Positions 1-7,713 of a DNA stretch of 64,000 nt are shown here, piece by piece. Source of the stretch: Caproiciproducens sp. NJN-50 (GTDB taxonomy: Bacteria; Bacillota; Clostridia; Oscillospirales; Acutalibacteraceae). The notes below the pieces were generated by a model, which searched no databases, was not told where the DNA came from, and worked only from the letters and a program-made list of their open reading frames with translations. Within the stretch, counting starts at the first letter, position 1, and each line of letters starts with the position of its first letter. A program made the translations under genes and the position numbers. The stretch covers positions 2,728,001-2,792,000 of the forward strand of contig NZ_CP035283.1 of assembly GCF_004103755.1 (NCBI RefSeq). The letters run 5' to 3'.

Positions 1-2693
1 TCGCTCAGGGAGAATTTCTCGATCTGCTTCTCGCGGAAAGCGCCGAACGCGCGGAAATCTTCCGCCGCGTGTTTTCCACCGACCTGTTCCGCCGCGTGGA
101 GGAACTGCTGAAAACCCGGGAGCTGGAATTGCGCCGCGGCTGGGAGGAGAGCGCCCGCGGCATTCTGCAGGACGCCGCTCTGATCCGTCCCGGGGAGAAC
201 AGCGCACTCGAAGAGGCGCTGTCCGCCTGTCTCGGCGAAAATGACGTCAATCTGATCCCTCAAGTCCTGCAGCTCCTGTCCGCCGCAAACGCGGACGACG
301 CCGGCGAGCTGAAAGCCGCAGAGAACGAGCTGGCCGGGTCGCGGGACAGAGTTTCCGGGCTGATCGCTTCTCTGGCCGCCGCACGGCAGACGGCGCAGGC
401 TTTTGAGTCGCTGGAATCGGCAAAAAAACATCATGCGGAGCTTCTGGAACAAGGCGGGGAGATGGAGCGGCAGGCAAAAGCGCTGCGCGCGGCGGAGCAG
501 GCCGGGTCGCGCGTCACGCCGGCCCGTTCCGCATTGCTCCGGGAACAAAAGGCGCTCCAGGCGCTGGAAGAGGAGATTGCGGCCCTGGCCGGAAAAATCG
601 CCACTGCGGATGCCGCCCTCGGCGGATTGAAAGCGGCGGCGGCGGCGGAGCGAGAGAAGGAGCCGGAGCGCGAAAAACTTTCGGGTGCGATCGGCACGCT
701 TTCCTCCGTACTCCCGGGCTACCGGAAAGCGGAGCTTCTGGAACGGCAAACCGTGGAGCTGGAGCGTTCCCTCGCCGGACAGGACACGCTTCTGGGTTCC
801 CTCAGCGAAAAAAAGAAAACCCTTGCGGAGGTGCGCGATCGGCTTCGGGCAGAACTTGAAGGCCTGGCGGACGCGGAGGTCGAACGCCTCGCCTGCAAAA
901 CGGCCGAGGAAAATGCCCGCAGGACCTGCGAGGCTCTTTCCGGGATCCTGGACTCCGTCGGGAACATCCGAAAACTGATCGACGGATACCGTTCGACGCG
1001 GAACGGATATCTGAAAGAAGAGGCCGCTTACCGTGAGGCGAATGCCTCCTGCGACCTGGCGGAACGGGCCTTTCTGCGCCAGCAGGCCGGGCTTCTTGCC
1101 TCCGGTTTGGCCGACGGGGCTCCCTGCCCCGTCTGCGGCTCCACCAGCCATCCCCGCCCGGCCGTCCTGGACGGGCCGGCCGTGACGGAAGAACAGCTCC
1201 GACGCCTGAAAGCGGAGCGCGACCGGCATCACGGCGCGCTGGAATCGGCCGGCCTGAAACTCAAAGCCGCCGAAACCCGCATTCTGTCCGACCGGGAAAA
1301 CCTTCGCAAATCCGTCAACGATCTGCTCGGCGGCGTCACGGGCGATGAAAACGTTCAGGCTCTGGAACAAAGAGCGCTCCAAGTTCGCGCACAGGCCGAA
1401 CAGGATCGCACCCAGGCTCTGGCAAAGCTGGGCGCTCAGGAAAAACGCTGCCGGAGAAAATCCGAATGCTCCGCGCGGCTGGGCCTGACCGAAAAAGATC
1501 TGGCGGACGCCGACCGCGAGCTGGAAACACTGACCGGAAAAAGAAACAGCTTTTCGGCATCGCTGGAGGCAAAGCGCGCCGAGACGATGTCGGCGCGCGC
1601 TTCCCTCCCTTTCCCGACGGAGAGGGAAGCCGAGCAAAAACTCGATGAGCTGAACCGCACGCTCACCGCGATGAAACAGTCTCTTCAAAAGGCGGAGGAC
1701 GCATACCGTTCCTGTCTCGGCGAACGGGAAGGGGCGGCCGCCGTCCTTGAGGATAACCGAAAAAGGGTGGGTCTGACCCGAACCCAGGCGGAAGGGCTGG
1801 AGCAGGAGTACCGTCTCCGCCTGACGGAGGCCGGATTCCGGACGGAGGAAGAATATCTCGCATGCATCCTTCCTGCCGAGCAAATGGAACGGCTGCGGCA
1901 AAATCAGACCGATTACCGGGACGACCGGCTGCGGACCGAGGACATGATACGCCGCCTCACGGCGGAGACCTCCGGGAAAACTCCCTCCGACCTCGCGGGG
2001 CTGGAGCAGGAGCTCGCCCGGGAACAACAGGAACAGCTTTCAAGAGAATCCGCTTTTCATACGCTTTCCGCCCATCTGGAAAACAATCAGGGCGTACAGC
2101 GGCGGATCAGCCGGTCCTTGGCGGACCGGAAGGACCTGGAAGAAAAATACGCCCGCATCCGCGGGCTTTCCAGAACCGCCAACGGGGAACAGAGCGGCAA
2201 ACAGAAGCTCGACTTCGAGCAATATGTTCAGGCGGCCTATTTCGGCCGCGTGCTACAGCAGGCAAACCGGCGCCTTTCCGCCATGACCAACGGCAGGTAT
2301 GTCCTGCTCCGAAGGGAAAATCCATCCGACCTGCGCTCCCGTTCCGGGCTGGAGATCGACGTGCTGGACAATTACAACGGCAAGACGCGCGACGTCCGCT
2401 CCCTTTCCGGCGGGGAATCCTTCAAGGCTTCGCTTTCGCTTGCGCTCGGCCTTTCGGACGTCGTGCAGAGCTTTGCAGGCGGCGTGCGGATCGAAACCAT
2501 GTTCATCGACGAGGGATTCGGCTCCCTGGACGACGAGTCCCGCCAGCAGGCCATCGCGACGCTGGCCGGCCTTGCGGAAGGGGACCGGCTGGTTGGCATC
2601 ATCTCCCACGTCGCCGAGCTGCGGGAGCAAATCGACCGGCAGATTATTATACAAAAAGGAGTATGCGGCAGCAAAATACGGATTGTTAAATAA
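1..2693 (+). CDS. sbcC: SbcC-like exonuclease subunit, 5' part missing
   Basis: This is the C-terminal part of the SbcC ATPase of the SbcCD (Mre11-Rad50 type) nuclease, which opens hairpins and trims DNA ends in the cytoplasm. The reading frame is open from base 3 with a typical SbcC sequence (QGEFLDLLL), so the gene begins before the window and the first ATG inside is not its start. Long heptad-rich coiled coils flank a zinc hook CPVCGSTSHP (CPVC at 1125-1136). Near the C-terminus are the ABC signature LSGGESFKASLSLALGLS and the Walker B/D-loop stretch MFIDEGFGSLDD. The N-terminal Walker A lies outside the window. In relatives sbcD lies just upstream. The family call is firm. Confidence 0.93.
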   Translation, partial: AQGEFLDLLLAESAERAEIFRRVFSTDLFRRVEELLKTRELELRRGWEESARGILQDAALIRPGENSALEEALSACLGENDVNLIPQVLQLLSAANADDAGELKAAENELAGSRDRVSGLIASLAAARQTAQAFESLESAKKHHAELLEQGGEMERQAKALRAAEQAGSRVTPARSALLREQKALQALEEEIAALAGKIATADAALGGLKAAAAAEREKEPEREKLSGAIGTLSSVLPGYRKAELLERQTVELERSLAGQDTLLGSLSEKKKTLAEVRDRLRAELEGLADAEVERLACKTAEENARRTCEALSGILDSVGNIRKLIDGYRSTRNGYLKEEAAYREANASCDLAERAFLRQQAGLLASGLADGAPCPVCGSTSHPRPAVLDGPAVTEEQLRRLKAERDRHHGALESAGLKLKAAETRILSDRENLRKSVNDLLGGVTGDENVQALEQRALQVRAQAEQDRTQALAKLGAQEKRCRRKSECSARLGLTEKDLADADRELETLTGKRNSFSASLEAKRAETMSARASLPFPTEREAEQKLDELNRTLTAMKQSLQKAEDAYRSCLGEREGAAAVLEDNRKRVGLTRTQAEGLEQEYRLRLTEAGFRTEEEYLACILPAEQMERLRQNQTDYRDDRLRTEDMIRRLTAETSGKTPSDLAGLEQELAREQQEQLSRESAFHTLSAHLENNQGVQRRISRSLADRKDLEEKYARIRGLSRTANGEQSGKQKLDFEQYVQAAYFGRVLQQANRRLSAMTNGRYVLLRRENPSDLRSRSGLEIDVLDNYNGKTRDVRSLSGGESFKASLSLALGLSDVVQSFAGGVRIETMFIDEGFGSLDDESRQQAIATLAGLAEGDRLVGIISHVAELREQIDRQIIIQKGVCGSKIRIVK

Positions 2694-2837
2694 ATATGCC
2701 AAGATGCCTCGGATTCCGGCGAATTGCGGCGCCGCCCGGCGGAAATGACCCATGCGAACCGGATTCCGGCGGCTCGGCTCGAAAACGATCCGATATTGGA
2801 GTTTTGAAAAGAAATATTACTTTCCGTAACATTTGAT

Positions 2838-2908
2838 TATAATATACTATATGTTATTTCAAAGCCGATTGAAGAAGCCGATGCTGCAATTCCAGCATCG
2901 GCTTTTTT
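2838..2908 (+). terminator. Rho-independent terminator, possibly ending a very short transcript
   Basis: A perfect 10-bp stem GCCGATGCTG/CAGCATCGGC (2877-2902, loop CAATTC) is followed by six T on the plus strand. It lies 180 bp beyond sbcC and may end that transcript. A TATAAT at 2838-2843 and a TATACT at 2843-2848 sit just upstream without a good -35 box, so a roughly 50-nt separate RNA is possible but weakly supported. The rest of the stretch 2694-2926 shows no gene. Confidence 0.6.
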
Positions 2909-2926
2909 CTCAGTCAGCATTCCTTT

Positions 2927-3850
2927 TTAATAGAAGCATTGCACAAGGATCGGGAACAGCGGCATGGTCAAAGCGGAGAACAGCGTGGTCAGGGCAACGG
3001 CTTTCGAGCCGAGACGCGTATCCCCTCCGAACTGCGCCGCAAACATCACCGAATTTGCCGCGGACGGCGCCGAGGAAAGAATCAGGAGCGAAGTGAAAAT
3101 CGTTCTGTCGACGTGCAGCGGAAGCAAAAGGCAGAAGCAGATCAGGGGGACCGCCAGCAGACGCGCCAGCGAAAGCACGTAAAGGCTGGCATCGTTAAAG
3201 AGTTCGCGGAAGGGGACCTGCGTAATGTAAACGCCGACCACCAGCATTGCAAGCGGCGTATTCATTTCGGAAAAACACTGCATCGGGGATAAAATCACTT
3301 CCGGCAAACGAACGGAAAAAACAAAAAGAACAAAGCCGGCCGCGAATCCAAGCACGCCCGGATTCACGATCGCATTTTTGCAGTCGATCTGCGGTTCCAT
3401 CTTCATGCTGGAGACGCCGTGCGTCCACACAAACAAATTGAAAACGGCCATGAACACGGAAGCATAGGCCACTCCCTGGCTTCCCAGAACCGCGTCCACC
3501 AGCGGCAGGCCCACAAAGCCGCAGTTGGAATACGCCACGGCGAAACGGAGGATTTTCCTTCGCTCCGGCGGAGCTTTTCGGAACAGCAGATAGCTGAAGC
3601 CGATGGCGGCCACGGCGCAGACGGCGGAAAGCGCGCCGGAGAGGAGAAGGCTGCCCACGCTGACTTTGCCGAGCATATCCTGCAGGGACGTGATGATCAC
3701 GCAGGGAGTGACGACCCAAAAAAGGACGGAGGTCATTTCTTTCGCCCCGCCGTCCGAAATAAAATTTATTTTACCGCAGACATAGCCCGCCCCGATCATC
3801 AAAAACAGGATGGCTACCTTGAGCAGAACACTGAGGAATAAGGATATCAT
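2927..3850 (-). CDS. AEC-family transporter
   Basis: This is a 307-residue integral membrane protein of the auxin efflux carrier (AEC/BART) family, secondary transporters that move organic acids or related metabolites across the cytoplasmic membrane. The sequence consists of about ten hydrophobic segments, beginning right at the N-terminus (MISLFLSVLLKVAILFLMIG), with the family's glycine and proline-rich breaks (VVTPCVIITSLQ; SNCGFVGLPLVDAVLG). I chose the ATG at 3850 because a GGGTGG Shine-Dalgarno lies before it; a longer frame starting at 3889 would begin inside a leader hairpin. The gene stands alone with its own sigma-A promoter. The substrate cannot be told from sequence. Confidence 0.88.
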   Translation of the reverse strand: MISLFLSVLLKVAILFLMIGAGYVCGKINFISDGGAKEMTSVLFWVVTPCVIITSLQDMLGKVSVGSLLLSGALSAVCAVAAIGFSYLLFRKAPPERRKILRFAVAYSNCGFVGLPLVDAVLGSQGVAYASVFMAVFNLFVWTHGVSSMKMEPQIDCKNAIVNPGVLGFAAGFVLFVFSVRLPEVILSPMQCFSEMNTPLAMLVVGVYITQVPFRELFNDASLYVLSLARLLAVPLICFCLLLPLHVDRTIFTSLLILSSAPSAANSVMFAAQFGGDTRLGSKAVALTTLFSALTMPLFPILVQCFY

Positions 3851-3876
3851 TTCTAACCACCCTGCCGCATCAGGCT

Positions 3877-3902
3877 GACTTTCCGGCATTGGCCGGAAAG
3901 TC
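3877..3902 (-). promoter_or_regulatory. Leader hairpin of the AEC transporter mRNA
   Basis: A perfect 11-bp inverted repeat (GACTTTCCGGC/GCCGGAAAGTC) with a 4-nt loop lies in the 75-nt leader between the predicted transcription start (about 3925) and the start codon. No run of U follows, so it is not a plain terminator. It could stabilise or regulate the mRNA; the role is unknown. Confidence 0.5.
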
Positions 3903-3931
3903 GAATTTCCTGTTTTTATGAGATATAGTTA

Positions 3932-3960
3932 AGTATAAAGCGCCCGGTTCCTTCTGTCAA
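3932..3960 (-). promoter_or_regulatory. Sigma-A promoter of the AEC transporter
   Basis: Read on the minus strand: -35 TTGACA (3960-3955), 17-bp spacer, -10 TATACT (3937-3932). One mismatch to consensus in total. The start would be near 3925. Confidence 0.8.
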
Positions 3961-4001
3961 GGATTCCAAAGCGCAAATAAATTTTATAATTCTTTTTTCC
4001 A

Positions 4002-4030
4002 TTTTAACCCGGCGGCCAGTATGATATGAT
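4002..4030 (+). promoter_or_regulatory. Possible promoter of the riboswitch leader
   Basis: TATGAT occurs at 4025-4030, with a poor -35 TTTTAA at 4002-4007 (17-bp spacer). The position fits a transcript starting about 20 bases before the riboswitch aptamer. The -35 match is weak. Confidence 0.4.
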
Positions 4031-4053
4031 AAACAAACAAATGAAAGCTGTCC

Positions 4054-4150
4054 GGGATAAAGGGGAGTAGCTGAATTTCGGAAGGTCAACAACCGTTGCG
4101 CAAGCTTCTGGCCTCCGATCCAAACTCTTTTGGAAAGCAAGACCTTTACC
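4054..4150 (+). promoter_or_regulatory. yybP-ykoY-type (Mn2+) riboswitch aptamer
   Basis: The leader carries the hallmark elements of the yybP-ykoY family in order: AAAGGGGAGTAGC (4059-4071), GGTCAACA (4084-4091) and AAGACCTTT (4139-4147). GGATAAAGG at 4055-4063 can pair with CCTTTACC at 4143-4150 to close P1 with one bulge. Members of this family bind Mn2+ and usually turn on Mn2+ exporters. Here it lies directly upstream of a P-type cation ATPase, which fits. The match is by eye; a covariance-model search would settle it. Confidence 0.88.
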
Positions 4151-4187
4151 AGAAATGTTTGTTTCTGGCAGGGGTCTTTTTCTTTTC
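4139..4187 (+). terminator. Attenuator terminator of the riboswitch
   Basis: AAGACC (4139-4144) can pair with GGTCTT further on, enclosing the inner hairpin CCAGAAA/TTTCTGG, and a T-rich run follows (CTTTTTCTTTT). The left arm uses the same bases as the 3' strand of aptamer P1, so terminator and folded aptamer exclude each other. That predicts an ON switch: metal bound, terminator not formed. Confidence 0.8.
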
Positions 4188-4284
4188 CTCCGCCGAAACT
4201 GCAAATAATGAGAGAGGGATGCGTGATTTGCTGAAAAATCAGGATACCATAAGAAGGGAATCCGTTTGGAAGGAGGAGCTGCCC

Positions 4285-6873
4285 TTGAATAGCTATCTGA
4301 AAGAATCCGCCGACGTACTGCGGGAACTCAACAGCCGCACCGACGGCCTTTCACCGGAGGAGGCGAAGCGCCGGCTGCTGGAGCAGGGGCCGAACCGGCT
4401 GAAGGACGCCGAAAAAAAATCATTTCTGTCCCGGCTGAAAGAACAGCTCATGAATCCGATGATTTTGATCCTGCTGGCCGCGGCGGTCATTTCCGGACTG
4501 ATGGGAGAAATGACGGACGCCTCCGTTATTTTGTTCGTGGTCCTGCTCAACTCCATCCTTGGGATCGTGCAGGAGAACAAATCCGAAAAGGCGATTGAGG
4601 CACTGCAGAAAATGACTGCCTCCCGGGCCAAAGTGCGTCGCGGCGGTGAGATCTCCTCCATTCCCTCCTCCGAACTGGTGAGGGGCGACATCGTCCTATT
4701 GGAGGCGGGGGACGCCGTCCCCGCGGATTTGCGCCTTCTGGAGGCGGCTTCGCTGAAAATGGAAGAGGCCGCGCTGACCGGCGAATCCGTCCCCGTGGAC
4801 AAAACATCGGACGCTCTCCAGGCCTCGGAGGGAGTTCCTCTGGGCGACCGGACCAATATGGCCTATCTGGGGGGCAGCACCGTTTACGGCCGCGGAACAG
4901 GCGTTGTCACAGCGACTGGAATGAACACTGAAATGGGGAAAATCGCAGACACGCTGGCCAAAGCGAAAGAAGAAGAAACCCCGCTGCAGCGGCGGCTGGA
5001 TCAGCTCAGCCGCCTGCTGAGCATCGGAGTGCTCGCCATCTGCGCGTTCGTGTTTGCGTTCAGCCTTTTTACCCTGCACGATTACAGCTCTCAGGCCGTG
5101 CTGAACACCTTTCTGCTGGCGGTCAGCCTGGCCGTCGCCGCCGTTCCGGAAGGTCTTGCGGCCGTGGTGACGATCGTGCTTTCGATCGGCGTTTCCAAAA
5201 TGTCGGCCCGAAATGCGATTATCCGAAAACTGACGGCGGTGGAGACTCTTGGATGCACCCAGGTGATCTGCACGGATAAAACCGGGACCCTGACTCAAAA
5301 CAAAATGACGGTAGTCGATACGTTCGGCGAACGCACGCTGCTGCCAAAAGCTTTCGCCCTGTGCAGCGATTCCCGCCTGAACCCCCAGAGCGGCGAAATC
5401 GTCGGCGAGCCGACCGAAAACGCGCTGGTCGCCTTCGCGCTGAAGGAAGGCTTCGACAAAAACGGATTGGAAGCCGGATTTCCGCGCAGGGGCGAGGCCC
5501 CGTTCGACTCGATGCGCAAAATGATGACCACTGTGCACGTCCTTCCGGAGGGCGGGCTGATCCAGTACACAAAAGGCGCGCCGGATGAAATCTTAAAGCG
5601 CTGCGGCAGCGTGATGCGGGACGGAGCCGTTCTTCCGATGACGGAGGAGTTCCGCCGGGAAATTCTCGACGCGAACCGTGACATGGCGGGCCGGGCCCTG
5701 CGGGTCCTGGCCGCCGCGCAGAAGCCGCTGTCCGCCCTGCCGGACGGCTTTACTCCGGAAAAGCTGGAAACCGGCCTGACTTTTCTGGGCCTTGCCGGCA
5801 TGATCGACCCCGTGAGGGAAGAAGCCGCGGAAGCCGTGCGCGAATGCCGCCGGGCCGGAATCCGCCCGGTTATGATTACCGGGGACCACAAGGATACCGC
5901 GGCGGCCATCGCCGCCCAGATCGGCATCGCGGGACCCGGGGAAACCGTCATGACCGGCAGCGAGCTGGACCGCCTCTCCGACGGGGAGCTCAGGGAAGCC
6001 GTGCAGCGCTGCGGGGCCTACGCCCGGGTGCAGCCGGAGCATAAAGTCCGCATTGTCAGCGCTTTGAAAGACCTCGGCCTGATCACCGCCATGACCGGTG
6101 ACGGCGTGAACGACGCTCCCGCCCTGAAAACGGCGGATATCGGCGTCGGGATGGGCATCACCGGCACGGATGTGACCAAAAACGCGGCGGACATGGTGCT
6201 GGCCGACGACAATTTCGCCACCATCGTCTACGCGGTTCGGGAAGGGCGCAGGATCTACGACAACATCCTGAAAACCATCCAGTTCCTGCTCTCCTCCAAC
6301 CTCAGCGAAGTGATCTCCATTTTTGTCGCGACTCTGCTCGGCTTCTCCCTGTTCCGGCCGATCCATATTCTTTGGATCAACCTGATCACCGATAGTCTGC
6401 CGGCCGTCGCTCTTGGGACGGAACCGGCCGAAAAAGGGATCATGGGACGCCCGCCCCGCGGCAAAAGCGAAAGCCTGTTCGCGGACGGACTCGGAGCCGA
6501 CGTTCTCTACCAGGGCGCCGCGGTCGCCGCGCTGACCCTGCTCGTCTACTGGATCGGCAGCCAAAGCGGGCCGGACGTCGGCACCACCATGGCCTTCGTC
6601 ACCCTGTCGATGTGCGAAATCTTTCACTCGTTTAATCTGCGTTCCCGCAGAGGCTCCGTATTTCTTCTGCACGGTCAGAATAAGATCCTTCTCGGCACCA
6701 TGCTGGCCGCTCTGCTGCTGACCTTCGCAATGGTCGAGCTTCCGTTTCTGGCCTCCGTCTTCTCAATGGTGTCGCTGACGGCGCGCCAGTACATGATCTC
6801 CATCGGAACGGCGCTGCTGATTCTGCCCATCGTGGAAGCGGTGAAGGCGGTCCAGCGTTTTTTGAGCCGCTGA
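4285..6873 (+). CDS. P-type cation ATPase (Ca2+/Mn2+ exporter type)
   Basis: This is an 862-residue P2A-like ATPase expected to pump Ca2+ or Mn2+ out across the cytoplasmic membrane. Visible parts: N-terminal cation-ATPase domain, actuator motif LTGES, M4 VPEGLAAV, phosphorylation motif ICTDKTGTLTQNKMT, nucleotide domain (QYTKGAPDE), hinge MTGDGVNDAPALK, and M6 NLITDSLPA with the N..TD ligands of Ca2+ pumps. I place the start at TTG 4285, preceded by AAGGAGG at ideal spacing. An in-frame ATG at 4219 has GAGAGGG directly against it, and frames open to 4096 run through the riboswitch. The Mn2+-type riboswitch upstream suggests Mn2+ as a substrate, which is an inference. Confidence 0.93.
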   Translation: MNSYLKESADVLRELNSRTDGLSPEEAKRRLLEQGPNRLKDAEKKSFLSRLKEQLMNPMILILLAAAVISGLMGEMTDASVILFVVLLNSILGIVQENKSEKAIEALQKMTASRAKVRRGGEISSIPSSELVRGDIVLLEAGDAVPADLRLLEAASLKMEEAALTGESVPVDKTSDALQASEGVPLGDRTNMAYLGGSTVYGRGTGVVTATGMNTEMGKIADTLAKAKEEETPLQRRLDQLSRLLSIGVLAICAFVFAFSLFTLHDYSSQAVLNTFLLAVSLAVAAVPEGLAAVVTIVLSIGVSKMSARNAIIRKLTAVETLGCTQVICTDKTGTLTQNKMTVVDTFGERTLLPKAFALCSDSRLNPQSGEIVGEPTENALVAFALKEGFDKNGLEAGFPRRGEAPFDSMRKMMTTVHVLPEGGLIQYTKGAPDEILKRCGSVMRDGAVLPMTEEFRREILDANRDMAGRALRVLAAAQKPLSALPDGFTPEKLETGLTFLGLAGMIDPVREEAAEAVRECRRAGIRPVMITGDHKDTAAAIAAQIGIAGPGETVMTGSELDRLSDGELREAVQRCGAYARVQPEHKVRIVSALKDLGLITAMTGDGVNDAPALKTADIGVGMGITGTDVTKNAADMVLADDNFATIVYAVREGRRIYDNILKTIQFLLSSNLSEVISIFVATLLGFSLFRPIHILWINLITDSLPAVALGTEPAEKGIMGRPPRGKSESLFADGLGADVLYQGAAVAALTLLVYWIGSQSGPDVGTTMAFVTLSMCEIFHSFNLRSRRGSVFLLHGQNKILLGTMLAALLLTFAMVELPFLASVFSMVSLTARQYMISIGTALLILPIVEAVKAVQRFLSR

Positions 6874-6895
6874 CCGGCTCCGGGTTGCAGCGATG

Positions 6896-6904
6896 TGATA
6901 TAAT
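6896..6904 (+). promoter_or_regulatory. Extended -10 promoter of the metallo-hydrolase gene
   Basis: TGATATAAT (6896-6904) is a perfect extended -10 element, 24 bases before the start codon of the next gene. No good -35 is seen, as is usual for extended -10 promoters. Confidence 0.6.
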
Positions 6905-6927
6905 AGGGGAAAAAAGGGGAAATACAG

Positions 6928-7650
6928 ATGAACGCTGAAATCCGGTATTTGTATCACAGCGGTTTCTCGTTGGAAACCGCCGGTCATTTTCTGATCTTTG
7001 ATTATTATCTCGACACTCCGAAGGGCTGCGGGCTGTCGAAAGGGGTCATTGATCCGGAGGAAATCCGCGATAAGAACGTCGTCGTTTTCGCCTCCCACAG
7101 CCATCCGGATCATTACAGCCCAAAAATTTTCAGTTGGAGGAAAGCCGTCGCGAACATTCGCTATGTCCTCGCGGATGAGATCCACGCGCCCGAGGACGCC
7201 GTGAAAATCGCGCCGGGCGAAACCGCCGACCTGGGCGGCCTGACCGTGCGCGCGCTGGAATCGACCGATCTGGGCGTTGCGTTTTTGGTCCATACCGACG
7301 GACTGTGCGTCTACCATGCGGGCGATCTGAACTGGTGGCACTGGGATGGCGAACCGGAGGAGGACAACGAAGAGATGGGCCGGCGCTACCGGGAACAGAT
7401 CGACAAACTGCGCGGCGAGGAAATCGACGTGGCCTTTCTGCCTGTCGATCCCAGGCAGGAGCAGAACGCGCTGCTCGGCCTGACTTATTTTATGAAAACG
7501 GTCGGAGCAGAATCCGTCGTTCCGATGCATTCATTTGGGAAACTGGAATTTTACGAATCGCTGAAAACCGATCCCTCATTGAAACCCTGGTTGAACAAGG
7601 TGCTGTTTTACCGGGACCGGGGAGATGTCATGACCTATCAAAAGCGCTGA
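6928..7650 (+). CDS. MBL-fold metallo-hydrolase
   Basis: This is a 240-residue cytoplasmic protein of the metallo-beta-lactamase superfamily (UlaG-like/L-ascorbate-6-phosphate-lactonase-like group). The metal site motif HSHPDH (residues about 55-60) is present, as are the later ligands in YHAGDLNWWHWDG and the C-terminal VPMHSFG histidine. A GGGG Shine-Dalgarno precedes ATG 6928. It is monocistronic, between an extended -10 promoter and a strong bidirectional terminator. The substrate cannot be predicted. Confidence 0.85.
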   Translation: MNAEIRYLYHSGFSLETAGHFLIFDYYLDTPKGCGLSKGVIDPEEIRDKNVVVFASHSHPDHYSPKIFSWRKAVANIRYVLADEIHAPEDAVKIAPGETADLGGLTVRALESTDLGVAFLVHTDGLCVYHAGDLNWWHWDGEPEEDNEEMGRRYREQIDKLRGEEIDVAFLPVDPRQEQNALLGLTYFMKTVGAESVVPMHSFGKLEFYESLKTDPSLKPWLNKVLFYRDRGDVMTYQKR

Positions 7651-7660
7651 AAAGCTATAA

Positions 7661-7695
7661 AGGGAGGCTCCCGTGCGGGGAGCCTCCCTTTTTTT
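7661..7695. terminator. Bidirectional terminator between the MBL gene and mcp
   Basis: The stem GGGAGGCTCC/GGGAGCCTCCC with loop CGTGCG is followed by seven T on the plus strand and by TTTATA on the minus strand. It sits between two convergent genes and probably serves both. Confidence 0.85.
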
Positions 7696-7713
7696 AGACC
7701 GGACGAAAATCCG

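Noticed and set aside
1862..2689. 275-codon frame inside sbcC on the same strand
   Set aside because: It overlaps the conserved SbcC C-terminus in another frame; Arg/Gly/Pro-rich composition without motif.
4096..4284. N-terminal extension of the P-type ATPase from 4096
   Set aside because: These codons run through the riboswitch and terminator; the extension is unlike the family, and TTG 4285 has the best Shine-Dalgarno.
5593..6672. 359-codon open frame antisense to the P-type ATPase
   Set aside because: It is a mirror of conserved ATPase motifs with no start signal.
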